64,000 nt of DNA from Myxococcales bacterium (GTDB lineage Bacteria; Myxococcota_A; Bradymonadia; UBA7976; UBA1532), in the NCBI GenBank assembly GCA_020633555.1, contig JACKDL010000011.1, positions 124,001 through 188,000 on the forward strand. The letters are read 5' to 3'. The translations under genes were made by a program, and so were the position numbers. The notes beneath the pieces are model-generated. The model saw only the letters and a list, made by a program, of their open reading frames with translations. It made no database searches and was not told the DNA's origin. Position 1 is the first letter of the stretch. Each line of letters opens with the position of its first letter. Below, piece by piece: positions 25,933-35,801 of this stretch.

Positions 25933-26022
25933 TTGGTGTGGTTGTTGGGTTATTGATTGCCCGTAGTTAAGGAAAATCCGTACAATTGGCGAATTGGGGG
26001 CGACCTGACGCCGTGAGCCTCC

Positions 26023-27594
<1,572 letters not shown>

Positions 27595-27602
27595 CCACGA
27601 GT

Positions 27603-27615
27603 TGTCATTCGGACA
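27603..27615 (+). promoter_or_regulatory. NorR-type enhancer site 2 (GT-N7-AC)
   Basis: TGTCATTCGGACA keeps GT-N7-AC and has TGTC/GACA symmetry. It is centred 19 bp from site 1. The core ATTCG is the reverse complement of the CGAAT core in its neighbours. Confidence 0.75.
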
Positions 27616-27617
27616 CG

Positions 27618-27630
27618 GGTCGAATGGACC
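27618..27630 (+). promoter_or_regulatory. NorR-type enhancer site 3 (GT-N7-AC)
   Basis: GGTCGAATGGACC is the third GT-N7-AC element, with GGTC/GACC symmetry. It is centred 15 bp from site 2 and ends 52 bases before the -24 box. Three such sites upstream of a sigma-54 promoter are the arrangement known for NorR in E. coli. Confidence 0.75.
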
Positions 27631-27681
27631 GATGCTGAAGCGTCTTGAATACAAGTCACTGAAACTATTGGTTTCGCCGAT

Positions 27682-27697
27682 TGGCCTGTCGATTGCT
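27682..27697 (+). promoter_or_regulatory. Sigma-54 promoter of the norCBQD-nirK operon
   Basis: TGGCCTGTCGATTGCT matches the TGGCAC-N5-TTGCW consensus at all but two bases. It keeps the essential GG (27683-27684) and GC (27695-27696) exactly ten bases apart. Predicted transcription start is about 12 bases downstream, near 27708. The norC start follows at 27739 with a GGAGGAG ribosome-binding site. Confidence 0.8.
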
Positions 27698-27738
27698 GAA
27701 GGTCGCCGGCGAACCTCAACCACTCGGAGGAGCTGAAC

Positions 27739-28428
27739 ATGCTCTCGAAGTCTGCCGCCCGCGCCTTCTTCCTGGGAGGCACGGTCCTGACCGGTCTGGT
27801 CTTCATCGGGATGACGGTGGACACACACCGTCAGGCGCCTGCGCGGACGAACACCGCGGCGCTCACCGATGAGGTGAAGGCGGGGCATGTCATCTGGACG
27901 GAGAACAACTGCATGGGCTGCCACACCTTGCTCGGCGAAGGGGCGTACTACGCTCCCGAACTCACCAAGGTGATCAGCCGCCGCGGCAAGCCCTGGATCC
28001 GCGCTTTCATCAAGGATCCGGAGGCCATGTTCCCGGGCCGACGGAAGATGGTGAAGTACGACTTCACCGACGAGCAGATCGAGCACCTGCTGACCTTCTT
28101 CGAGTGGATCGAAGGCATTGACACCAACGGCTTCCCGGCCGATCCGCCCTACAAGCCCGTCGACGGCCCGGTGGCGGCCGGCAGCCTCGCGCTCGCGGAC
28201 GCGCCCGAGAAGTTCAAGGCCTTGTGCGTCGCCTGCCACAAGGTGGGCGGAAAGGGCGGCATCGTGGGCCCGGCCCTCGATGACGTGAGGGCGCGCTATG
28301 ACCGCCCGGCCCTCGACCGCTGGATCCAGGATCCGCAGGCGGTCAAGCCCGGCACGGCCATGCCGAAGCTGCCCCTCTCCGATCCGGAGCGGGCAGCCAT
28401 CGTCGACTACCTCCTGGGTGCCCAGTAA
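27739..28428 (+). CDS. norC: Nitric oxide reductase subunit C, di-haem form
   Basis: A 229-aa membrane-anchored cytochrome c that passes electrons to NorB. The N-terminal anchor is at about 8-27. The first haem site is CMGCH (Cys58, Cys61, His62), followed by the NorC signature GEGAYYAPELTKV and MVKYDFTDEQIEHLLTFFEW. Unlike classical ~150-aa mono-haem NorC, it has a second cytochrome domain with CVACH (Cys163, Cys166, His167) and a possible Met ligand in TAMPKLPLS. The extra haem could take electrons directly from soluble donors. First gene of the sigma-54 driven operon. Confidence 0.93.
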   Translation: MLSKSAARAFFLGGTVLTGLVFIGMTVDTHRQAPARTNTAALTDEVKAGHVIWTENNCMGCHTLLGEGAYYAPELTKVISRRGKPWIRAFIKDPEAMFPGRRKMVKYDFTDEQIEHLLTFFEWIEGIDTNGFPADPPYKPVDGPVAAGSLALADAPEKFKALCVACHKVGGKGGIVGPALDDVRARYDRPALDRWIQDPQAVKPGTAMPKLPLSDPERAAIVDYLLGAQ

Positions 28429-28458
28429 ACGCGCCGCGCGCATCGGAGATCAGAACCC

Positions 28459-29856
28459 ATGAAGTTTCAGTCCCAGAAGGTCGCGTGGCTGTTCTTCGCC
28501 ACCAGCCTCGTCCTGTTGGCCCTCCAGCTCGTCTACGGCTTCATCATGGGCTTTGCCCATATGGGCTACGACGGGCTCCACGAGTGGATCCCCTTCAACA
28601 CAGCCCGCGCGGTGCACACCAACCTGCTGGTGGTGTGGATCCTGTCCGGGTTCATGGGCGCCGCCTACTACATCATCCCTGAAGAGACGGATCGCGAGCT
28701 GATCGCGCCCAAGCTGGCCTATGTGCAATGGGCCGCCCTGGTGATCGTGGGGGTGATCGCCATCGTGGGCTTCCACTTCAACTGGTGGGAGGGCCGCAAG
28801 TTCCTCGAGATCCCCCGTCCGCTGGACTTCCTGGTGGTTGTCGATGTGTTGCTGTTCATCTTCTTGATCGGCGGCACCATCTGGAAGGGCAAGCGGCGCA
28901 CCACCACCAGCCTGGTGCTGTACTTCGGGCTGCTCATGGCGGCGCTGCTGTACCTGCCGGGGATGATCGACTTCCGCTCCCACCTGTTCGACAGCTACTA
29001 CCGCTGGTGGGTGGTCCACCTGTGGGTCGAGGGCGTCTGGGAGCTGATCATGGGTGGGCTGGTGGCCTTCCTGCTCATCAAGCTCACCGGCGTGGATCGT
29101 GAGATCATCGAGAAGTGGCTCTATGTGGTGGTGGGCTTCACCTTCCTCTCGGGGATCCTGGGCACGGGCCATCACTACTATTACATCGGCGCCCCGAAGT
29201 ACTGGCTGATGGTCGGGGGGATCTTCTCGGCGCTGGAGCCGCTGGCGTTCCTGGGCATGGCCATGTACGGCATCGCCATGGCGCGCAAGGGCGGGCGCAA
29301 GCACAGCAACCGGCTGGCCCTGGTGTGGACCCTGGGCACCTGTATCATGAGCTTCGTAGGCGCGGGCTTCCTGGGCTTCGCCCACACCCTGCCGCAGGTC
29401 AACCTGTACACCCACGGCACCCTGGTCACCGCGATGCATGGCCACATGGCGTTCTGGGGGGCTTACGGGATGCTCGTCTTTGCCTGCATGGCCTATATGC
29501 TCCCGGAGCTGACGGGGCGGCCGCTGTTCAAGCACAGCAAGATCTCGGAGTGGGCCTTCTGGACCAGCACCATCGGGATGATCGCCATGACCGGCGCCTT
29601 CGCGGTGGCCGGCGTGGCCCAGGTGTACCTCGAGCGCATGAGCGGGATGGACTTCCTGGACGTGCAGGAGGCCATCGAGGTGCACTTCTTCGGGCTGGTG
29701 TTGGCGGCGAGCCTGTTCAGCCTGGGTATCATCCTGTTCGTCGTGGACTTCTGGCGCTCGGGGTTGCCGCTGGGTGGCATCACCCTGAAGGCCGAGGGCC
29801 TGCCCGCCGGCGGCGCGTCGGACGTGGGGCTGGAAGCCCCAGAGGCGGTGGGCTGA
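28459..29856 (+). CDS. norB: Nitric oxide reductase subunit B
   Basis: A 465-aa haem-copper oxidase superfamily protein with twelve membrane segments, which reduces two NO to N2O at a haem b3-FeB centre. Landmarks are ARAVHTNLLVVWILSGFMG (haem ligand His), WWVVHLWVEGVWELIMGG with the FeB His and characteristic Glu, GILGTGHHYYYIGAP (adjacent FeB His pair) and HGTLVTAMHGHMAFWGAYG (haem ligands). Length suits cNorB rather than quinol-dependent qNorB, consistent with norC immediately upstream. Confidence 0.96.
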   Translation: MKFQSQKVAWLFFATSLVLLALQLVYGFIMGFAHMGYDGLHEWIPFNTARAVHTNLLVVWILSGFMGAAYYIIPEETDRELIAPKLAYVQWAALVIVGVIAIVGFHFNWWEGRKFLEIPRPLDFLVVVDVLLFIFLIGGTIWKGKRRTTTSLVLYFGLLMAALLYLPGMIDFRSHLFDSYYRWWVVHLWVEGVWELIMGGLVAFLLIKLTGVDREIIEKWLYVVVGFTFLSGILGTGHHYYYIGAPKYWLMVGGIFSALEPLAFLGMAMYGIAMARKGGRKHSNRLALVWTLGTCIMSFVGAGFLGFAHTLPQVNLYTHGTLVTAMHGHMAFWGAYGMLVFACMAYMLPELTGRPLFKHSKISEWAFWTSTIGMIAMTGAFAVAGVAQVYLERMSGMDFLDVQEAIEVHFFGLVLAASLFSLGIILFVVDFWRSGLPLGGITLKAEGLPAGGASDVGLEAPEAVG

Positions 29857-29860
29857 TCCC

Positions 29861-30664
29861 ATGCGACCGGAGCACCCCCAGGGCGCGGGCGAGGGCCTGC
29901 CCTTCTATCAGCCGGTGGGCGATGAGCTGACCGTCTTCGAACACTGTCACCGAACCCGGCTGCCGTTGTTGCTGAAGGGGCCGACGGGCTGCGGGAAGTC
30001 CCGCTTCGTCGAGCACATGGCGGCGCGGCTTGGGCGCCCGCTGGTGACGGTGGCGTGCCACGACGACACCAGCGCCACCGATCTGCTCGGGCGGTTCCTC
30101 ATCGAGGGGGGTGACACGGTGTGGGTGGACGGCCCCGCGACGCGGGCGGTGCGGCAGGGAGCGATCTTGTATCTCGACGAGATCGCCGAGGCCCGCCCTG
30201 ATGTGCTGGTCGTGATCCACCCGCTCACCGATCACCGGCGGAGCCTGGTGGTCGATCGCCACGACGAGCTGATCCCTGCGCCGGCGGGCTTCATGCTCGT
30301 CGCCAGCTTCAACCCGGGGTACACCCAGGGGTTCAAGGGCCTGAAGCCCTCGACGCGTCAACGCTTCGTGGGCCTGAGCTTCGACTACCCGGCCCCCGAG
30401 CTGGAGATGCAGATCGTGGCCGGCGAGGCCGGCGTGGACGCCAAGCTGGCGCGCAGGCTGGTCAAGCTGGGGCAGCGTCTGCGCGCGTTGGACGAGCTGG
30501 GGGTTGCCGAGGGCGCATCCACGCGGCTGCTGGTTGATGCCGCGCAGCTCATCCGCGACGGGCTGCCCCCGCGGCTCGCCGGGCGGGTGGCCATCGTCGA
30601 GCCGTTGACCGACGAGGCCGAGGTCCGCCAGGCCCTTGGCGAGCTGGTGGATCTGGCGCTCTGA
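29861..30664 (+). CDS. norQ: NorQ/CbbQ-type MoxR AAA+ ATPase
   Basis: A 267-aa AAA+ ATPase needed to activate NO reductase, probably for FeB insertion together with NorD. Walker A is GPTGCGKSRF near residue 41 and Walker B is ILYLDEIAEARPD. Sensor 1 and the arginine region lie in VASFNPGYTQGFKGLKPSTRQRF. The family N-terminus FYQPVGDELTVFEH is present. It starts four bases after norB and precedes norD. Confidence 0.94.
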   Translation: MRPEHPQGAGEGLPFYQPVGDELTVFEHCHRTRLPLLLKGPTGCGKSRFVEHMAARLGRPLVTVACHDDTSATDLLGRFLIEGGDTVWVDGPATRAVRQGAILYLDEIAEARPDVLVVIHPLTDHRRSLVVDRHDELIPAPAGFMLVASFNPGYTQGFKGLKPSTRQRFVGLSFDYPAPELEMQIVAGEAGVDAKLARRLVKLGQRLRALDELGVAEGASTRLLVDAAQLIRDGLPPRLAGRVAIVEPLTDEAEVRQALGELVDLAL

Positions 30665-30674
30665 GGGGGTCGCT

Positions 30675-32600
30675 GTGGGGTCGTCGGTGGACTGGACGGG
30701 CTGGCTGGAGTGGGACACGTGGCTCTTTCGCGGGGCCCGGAGCCTGTGGCGGCGGGCCCGGCCCGAAGTGGCCGATCCGGTCGCCGCGGCGGCGGCCGCC
30801 CTGACCGCGCACCAGGCGAGCCTCACCGTGCTGGCCCAAGCTGTGGCTGGGCGGCCGGTGCTCCTGCGTCCGGCCGAGGCGCGGGGTGGGGTGCGCCGCA
30901 GCGTGATCCTCCTGCCCACGGCGCTGGCCGCGTCGGCCGATCCGCTCGACAACGTGCGCCGGCTCCGGCTGCGAACCGTGTTCTCGGCGGGCGTCATCGC
31001 CTGCGGTGCACCGCTGCCCGGCGTGTCTGCGCCCGGGGTGGCCCTCGCCCACTGGGTCGCGGCCTGCCGGCAGGCACGGTCGTGGCTGGGGCAGGCGCTC
31101 CCGGGCTTCGCCGACGAGTGGGCGCGGGTGGCCGGGCAGGAGCTGGCCGAGCGTGAGGCGGCCGCCGTCGCACGCGGGGGCCTGGAGGCCGGCTCGCCCG
31201 AAGCGCGGATCGAGGCGGCGTGGGCCGTCGCCCTCACGGGCCCGGTGGACGACCTCGAGGCCTTCCGAACGACGGGCGCAGCGCTCGTCGGGCTGACGGC
31301 CCGTCGCTGGCCCGAAGCGCCGTGGCTCCTCGGAGGTCCACTGAGCGCGGCGGAGCAGGCTGCTGCCGACGCCGCGTGGCGGGCTGCCAAGACGCCCGAA
31401 CCGGCGGTCAGGGCGGGGGCCAGTGAGCTTGATGCCCCCGCGCGTGACCACGTCACCCGGCTGGCGTTCGATCCGGACGCCGAGCCCGACGGCCGGCCCA
31501 CCCACAGCTTCGAGAAGGTCGAGACGCTGGAGGCGTGGTCGGGGGGGCACCCGCCGGTGGACGCCGAGGATGATCTGGCCGATCACGCCGAGGCGCTGGC
31601 CGAGGTGGATCTGCGCCACGTCGTGCGGGGCGGTGAGGCGGCCGGGGCCGTGTATCGGGCCGAGGTGGATCTCTCCGGTGGGATCCCGGACGTGTCGGAC
31701 GTCGGCCCTTTGCCCGGCATCCCCTACCCCGAATGGGATGGCAAGGCGCGGGCGTTGCGACCCGGGTGGGTCACTGTGCGTCCCGAGATCCTAAGCGAGC
31801 GGGCCCCCGACTTCGGCGTGCAGGCGGCGCGACAGCACGGGCCGCTCATCCGCACCCTCCACCGCCGGCTTGAGGCCCAGCGCCTCGCGCGGGTGCACCA
31901 GAGCCGGCAGCGCGATGGGACGGGGCTGGACCTTGACGCCATCGTGGCCGACCGGGCGGATCGGCTTGCCGGGCGGCCGCCCAGCGATCGGCTGTACGTG
32001 GATCAGCGGCCCCTGCGGCACGACCGAGTGACCCTGGTGGTGCTGGACCTCAGCCTGTCATCCGACGCCTGGGTGGAGGATCGGCGGGTGTTGGATCTGA
32101 CCCGCGAGGCGGTGGTGGTGCTCGGTGAGGTCCTCGATCGGCTCGGTGAGCCGCTCGGCGTGGCGGGCTTCGCGAGCCACACCCGGCATCACTGCGGGTT
32201 CTGGACCGTCAAGGGGTTCGACGAGCCGTGGCGGCCCGCCCGTGACCGCCTGGGCGCGCTGACGCCGCGCGGGTACACCCGCATGGGGCCTGCGGTGCGG
32301 CACGGCGCGGCGCTGCTCGCCGGACGGCCCGAGCGGCACAAGCTGCTGGTGCTGATCAGCGACGGCAAGCCCACGGACTTTGACCGCTATGAGGGGCGCC
32401 ACGGTCGAGAAGACGTGGGCCACGCAGTGCGCGCTGCCCGTCAGGACCGCGTGCTGGTCCACGGGCTGGGGCTGGATCCCAGCGCCCGGGCGGCGCTGCC
32501 CACCATGTTCGGGGTCGGGGGCTGGTCGCTCGTCCGCCACCCCGCGCGCCTGCCTGAAGCGCTGGCAGGCGCCTACGCTCAACTGACGCGCGGCGCGTGA
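30675..32600 (+). CDS. norD: NorD-type VWA protein for NO reductase activation
   Basis: A 641-aa protein from GTG 30675 with GAGGGGGT upstream. The C-terminal von Willebrand factor A domain starts near residue 450, with the MIDAS motif DLSLS (VVLDLSLSSDAW), then TPRGYTRMGPAVRHGAALL and LLVLISDGKPTDFDRYEG, typical of NorD. The N-terminal 400 residues are poorly conserved and Ala-rich. NorD partners with NorQ in cofactor insertion. Longer than some NorD proteins but similar to long forms. Confidence 0.92.
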   Translation: MGSSVDWTGWLEWDTWLFRGARSLWRRARPEVADPVAAAAAALTAHQASLTVLAQAVAGRPVLLRPAEARGGVRRSVILLPTALAASADPLDNVRRLRLRTVFSAGVIACGAPLPGVSAPGVALAHWVAACRQARSWLGQALPGFADEWARVAGQELAEREAAAVARGGLEAGSPEARIEAAWAVALTGPVDDLEAFRTTGAALVGLTARRWPEAPWLLGGPLSAAEQAAADAAWRAAKTPEPAVRAGASELDAPARDHVTRLAFDPDAEPDGRPTHSFEKVETLEAWSGGHPPVDAEDDLADHAEALAEVDLRHVVRGGEAAGAVYRAEVDLSGGIPDVSDVGPLPGIPYPEWDGKARALRPGWVTVRPEILSERAPDFGVQAARQHGPLIRTLHRRLEAQRLARVHQSRQRDGTGLDLDAIVADRADRLAGRPPSDRLYVDQRPLRHDRVTLVVLDLSLSSDAWVEDRRVLDLTREAVVVLGEVLDRLGEPLGVAGFASHTRHHCGFWTVKGFDEPWRPARDRLGALTPRGYTRMGPAVRHGAALLAGRPERHKLLVLISDGKPTDFDRYEGRHGREDVGHAVRAARQDRVLVHGLGLDPSARAALPTMFGVGGWSLVRHPARLPEALAGAYAQLTRGA

Positions 32601-32620
32601 GCCGCGCTTGGGAGGGACCA

Positions 32621-34243
32621 ATGGGTTCAATGGTGAGGGTGAGGAAGCTCGGGCCGAGCGCCGAGTTGACGAGTCTGTGGACGGGTCCGTTGACGGGCCT
32701 GATGGCGGCCCTACTGGCCCTGGGGGCCGGGGGGTGCGAGGGCAAGTCCAAGCCCCGCCCGATGGAGGCGCCCATGCCGGCGCGATCGACGCTGGCCTCG
32801 GCAGCGCCCGCGGGCGGCGGCGCGGAGGCGCACGCGCTGCAGGTGGCCGATGCCCCCCAGCCGGCGCTGCTGGAGCCGGTGGGCAACCCGATCAAGGCGA
32901 CGCTCACGTCGCCGCCCGAGGTGCCGCCCCCGACGGGCCGCGATCGCCCGGCAAAGGTGGTGGTGGAGTTGGAGGTCATCGAACACAACCGCGAGATCTC
33001 GGCAGGGGTGGAATACACCTTCTGGACCTTCGGCGGCACGGTGCCCGGCAGCTTCATGCGGGTGCGCGCCGGGGACACGGTGGAGTTTCACCTGAAGAAT
33101 CACCCCGACAACAAGATGCCCCACAACATCGACCTGCACGCGGTCACGGGCCCCGGCGGCGGGGCGGCGAGCACCTTCACCGCGCCGGGGCACAGCTCGC
33201 GGTTCACCTTCAAGGCGCTGAACTCCGGCTTGTATGTGTACCACTGCGCCACGGCCCCGGTGGGCATGCACGTCGCCAACGGCATGTACGGGTTGATCCT
33301 GGTGGAGCCGCCTGAAGGCTTGCCCCCCGTGGATCGGGAGTACTATGTGATGCAGGGCGACTTCTATACGGTGGGCAAGTACCGTGACAAGGGCTTGCAG
33401 CCGTTTGACATGCAGAAGGCCATCGAGGAGAACGCGACCTATGTGTTGTTCAACGGCGCCGAGGGCGCGCTGGTGGGCGACAAGGCGCTGGTGGCGAAGC
33501 CGGGCGAGACCGTGCGGCTCTACGTGGGCAACGGCGGGCCGAACCTGGTGTCCAGCTTCCATGTGATCGGCGAGATCTTCGACCGGGTCTATACGGAGGG
33601 CGGGCTGGACTTCCAGCGCAACGTCCAGACCACGCTCGTGCCCGCCGGTGGGGCCTCGATGGTGGAGTTCAAGGTGGATGTACCCGGCACCTATGTGTTG
33701 GTGGATCACAGCATCTTCCGCGCCTTCAACAAGGGGGCGCTGGGGCTGTTGAAGGTGGAGGGTGACCCCGAGGCCCCGCCCTTCAAGGCCATCTACTCCG
33801 GTAAGGAAGTGGACGAGGTGTATCTGGCCGACAAGGCGCCCAAGATGGAGGCGGCGGCGAAGTCGCTGGGGGCCCCGAAGGATCTGAAGGGCCAGATCAA
33901 GGCGGGTCAGGCGCTCTACGCGGGGACCTGCTCCACCTGCCACCAGGTGGATGGTAAGGGGCTTAGCGGCGTGTTCCCACCCCTGGCGGAGTCCGACTTC
34001 CTGATGGCGGACAAGCGGCGCAGCGTCGAGATCGTGCTCAACGGGCTGTCGGGGCCGGTGAAGGTCAACGGCCAGGACTACAACTCGGTGATGCCCCCGA
34101 TGCGCCAACTGAACGATGACGAGGTGGCCCTGATCCTCACCTATGTACGCAACAGCTTCGGCAACCAAGGTGAGGCGGTCACCACCGCCGAGGTGGCGGC
34201 GGTGCGCGGGGACACCCCGGCGCCTGCGGGATCGGCCCATTGA
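32621..34243 (+). CDS. nirK: Copper nitrite reductase NirK with fused C-terminal cytochrome c
   Basis: A 540-aa enzyme reducing nitrite to NO. The start at 32621 has GGGAGG eight bases upstream. The N-terminus is a signal or lipoprotein-like segment (LTGLMAALLALGAGGC). Two cupredoxin domains carry the type 1 ligands His168, Cys209, His217 and Met222 and the type 2 ligands His173, His208 and His363, with the catalytic Asp171 (HNIDLH) and His314 (SSFHVIGE). All are present. Residues 425-525 add a cytochrome c domain with CSTCH (Cys437, Cys440, His441) and a Met-rich ligand region (SVMPPM). C-terminal haem-fused NirKs are known; the fusion should take electrons without a separate donor. The gene lies inside the nor operon, so NO production and removal are co-expressed. 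Confidence 0.95.
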   Translation: MGSMVRVRKLGPSAELTSLWTGPLTGLMAALLALGAGGCEGKSKPRPMEAPMPARSTLASAAPAGGGAEAHALQVADAPQPALLEPVGNPIKATLTSPPEVPPPTGRDRPAKVVVELEVIEHNREISAGVEYTFWTFGGTVPGSFMRVRAGDTVEFHLKNHPDNKMPHNIDLHAVTGPGGGAASTFTAPGHSSRFTFKALNSGLYVYHCATAPVGMHVANGMYGLILVEPPEGLPPVDREYYVMQGDFYTVGKYRDKGLQPFDMQKAIEENATYVLFNGAEGALVGDKALVAKPGETVRLYVGNGGPNLVSSFHVIGEIFDRVYTEGGLDFQRNVQTTLVPAGGASMVEFKVDVPGTYVLVDHSIFRAFNKGALGLLKVEGDPEAPPFKAIYSGKEVDEVYLADKAPKMEAAAKSLGAPKDLKGQIKAGQALYAGTCSTCHQVDGKGLSGVFPPLAESDFLMADKRRSVEIVLNGLSGPVKVNGQDYNSVMPPMRQLNDDEVALILTYVRNSFGNQGEAVTTAEVAAVRGDTPAPAGSAH

Positions 34244-34244
34244 G

Positions 34245-35117
34245 ATGGACCGGCGCCCTCAACGACCTCGCAAACGGGCCGCCGGTTGGCGGGCCTCGGC
34301 CCGGGCGCGGGTGGCGCTGATCACGGCCCTCGGGGCCGTGGTGGCCCCGGCCAGCGCCGCGCCGGTGTGGGTGGCCATCCCCGCCGGCAAGGTGCGGCCA
34401 CTGATCCGGGTCAGCGAAGAGCCGAAGGCGGACGCGCAGCCGGTGGCACCGTTCCGGCTGGCGGCCCGCCCGGTGACCAACGGCGAGTTCCTCGCCTTCG
34501 CGCGCGCCCACCCCCGCTGGCAGCGGGGGGCCGTGCCCGCGCTGCTGGCCGAGGGGGGGTACCTGGCCCGGTGGGCCGGGCCCACCACGCCCGGTCCGCG
34601 TGCCCCGCTGGACGCCCCGGTGGTCGAGATCAGCTGGTTCGCGGCGCGCGCCTACTGCGAGGCGCACGGGGGGCGGCTGCCCACCGAGGCAGAGTGGGAG
34701 CGGGCGGCGATGGCCGGGCAGACCCACCCCGACGGGCGCGACGAGCCCGGCTACCGGGCGCGGATCCTGGGGTGGTACGCCGAGCGGCAGCCCGATCCCC
34801 TACCGGCCGTGGGGCAAGGGCCTGCGAACTACCTGGGCGTGTTCGATCTGCACGCGCTCGTCTGGGAGTGGGTGGATGACTTCGGGGCCACCCTGGTGAC
34901 CGCCGACGCCCGAGAGGCGGGCGACGGGCCCAGCGCGGCCTTCTGCGCCGGGGGGGCCCTGGCGGCCACCGACCCGGCCGACTACGCGGCCTTCATGCGG
35001 GCGGCCTTCCGGTCGTCGCTGAAGGGCCGCCATACGGTCCGCAACCTGGGCTTCCGCTGTGCGGCGGACGCCCTCGCCTTGGCGTCGCCCAGGGCCCACC
35101 AAGGAGGGACGCCATGA
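34245..35117 (+). CDS. nirV: NirV-like formylglycine-generating-enzyme family protein
   Basis: A 290-aa exported SUMF1/FGE-fold protein. After a basic start and a hydrophobic signal (VALITALGAVVAPASAA) come the family features VAPFRLAARPVTNGEFLAFA, VVEISWFAARAYCEAHGGRLPTEAEWERAA in short blocks, LHALVWEWVDDF and the C-terminal LGFRC. It starts one base after nirK. NirV proteins of this family commonly follow nirK and are thought to assist copper nitrite reductase maturation; their chemistry is not established. Whether the FGE copper Cys pair is intact is unclear. Confidence 0.85.
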   Translation: MDRRPQRPRKRAAGWRASARARVALITALGAVVAPASAAPVWVAIPAGKVRPLIRVSEEPKADAQPVAPFRLAARPVTNGEFLAFARAHPRWQRGAVPALLAEGGYLARWAGPTTPGPRAPLDAPVVEISWFAARAYCEAHGGRLPTEAEWERAAMAGQTHPDGRDEPGYRARILGWYAERQPDPLPAVGQGPANYLGVFDLHALVWEWVDDFGATLVTADAREAGDGPSAAFCAGGALAATDPADYAAFMRAAFRSSLKGRHTVRNLGFRCAADALALASPRAHQGGTP

Positions 35118-35770
35118 GCGCCCGATTGCCCTTCGCACTCGCCGTGGCCGCGGCCACGCTCACCCTGGTCTTCGGCGCCGGCTCCGTGGGCGCCCAGCCC
35201 TGCCACGAGGAGGCGCCCCCCGCGGCGGCCTCAGCCTCGGCGGCGGCGCCGGTGCTGCCCGCCGACAGCGTCTACGCGCTGGACGTGCCCCTCACCGATG
35301 ACGCGGGCGCGCCCTTCAGGCTGGGCGCGCTGGCCGGGCAGCCGGTGGTCATCACCATGGTCTACGGGCGCTGCCCCCACGTGTGCCCCCTGCTGATCCG
35401 CCACGCCATGCAGCTGGTGGAGTCGGTGCCCGCGGCCCACCGGGGGCGGGTGAAGGTGGCCCTCGTCAGCTTCGATCCTTCGGACACGCCGGCCTTTCTG
35501 CACGGGCTGCGCGACAAGCACGGCCTGGGCGCCGCCGTGCATCTGGCCGGGGGCAGCGAGGCCGCGGTGCGGGTGCTGGCCACGGCGCTGGACATCCGCT
35601 ACCGCAAGCTGCCTGACGGCAGCTTCGGGCACACGTCAGTGCTCACGGTGCTTGATCCGCAAGGGCGCATCGTGAGCCGTCAGGAGGGGGGGGCGCCCGG
35701 GCCTGAGTTGAAGAAGGCGTTGGCCGATCAGGCCGCCGCCCGGCCCGGGCCGGCGCGTGAGGACGGCTGA
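35114..35770 (+). CDS. SCO1/SenC copper chaperone
   Basis: A 218-aa thioredoxin-fold protein with a Sec signal (MSARLPFALAVAAATLTLVFG). The copper site CPHVC (Cys87, Cys91) with His173 in FGHTSVL is complete. VITMVYGRCPHVCPLL and VSFDPSDTP are family blocks. Sco proteins deliver copper to periplasmic cuproenzymes; here NirK is the likely client. The ATG overlaps the nirV stop in ATGA, and this is the last gene of the operon. Confidence 0.92.
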   Translation: MSARLPFALAVAAATLTLVFGAGSVGAQPCHEEAPPAAASASAAAPVLPADSVYALDVPLTDDAGAPFRLGALAGQPVVITMVYGRCPHVCPLLIRHAMQLVESVPAAHRGRVKVALVSFDPSDTPAFLHGLRDKHGLGAAVHLAGGSEAAVRVLATALDIRYRKLPDGSFGHTSVLTVLDPQGRIVSRQEGGAPGPELKKALADQAAARPGPAREDG

Positions 35771-35801
35771 GCCACTCGGCGCCGGCTCTGGCAGGGGGGC
35801 C

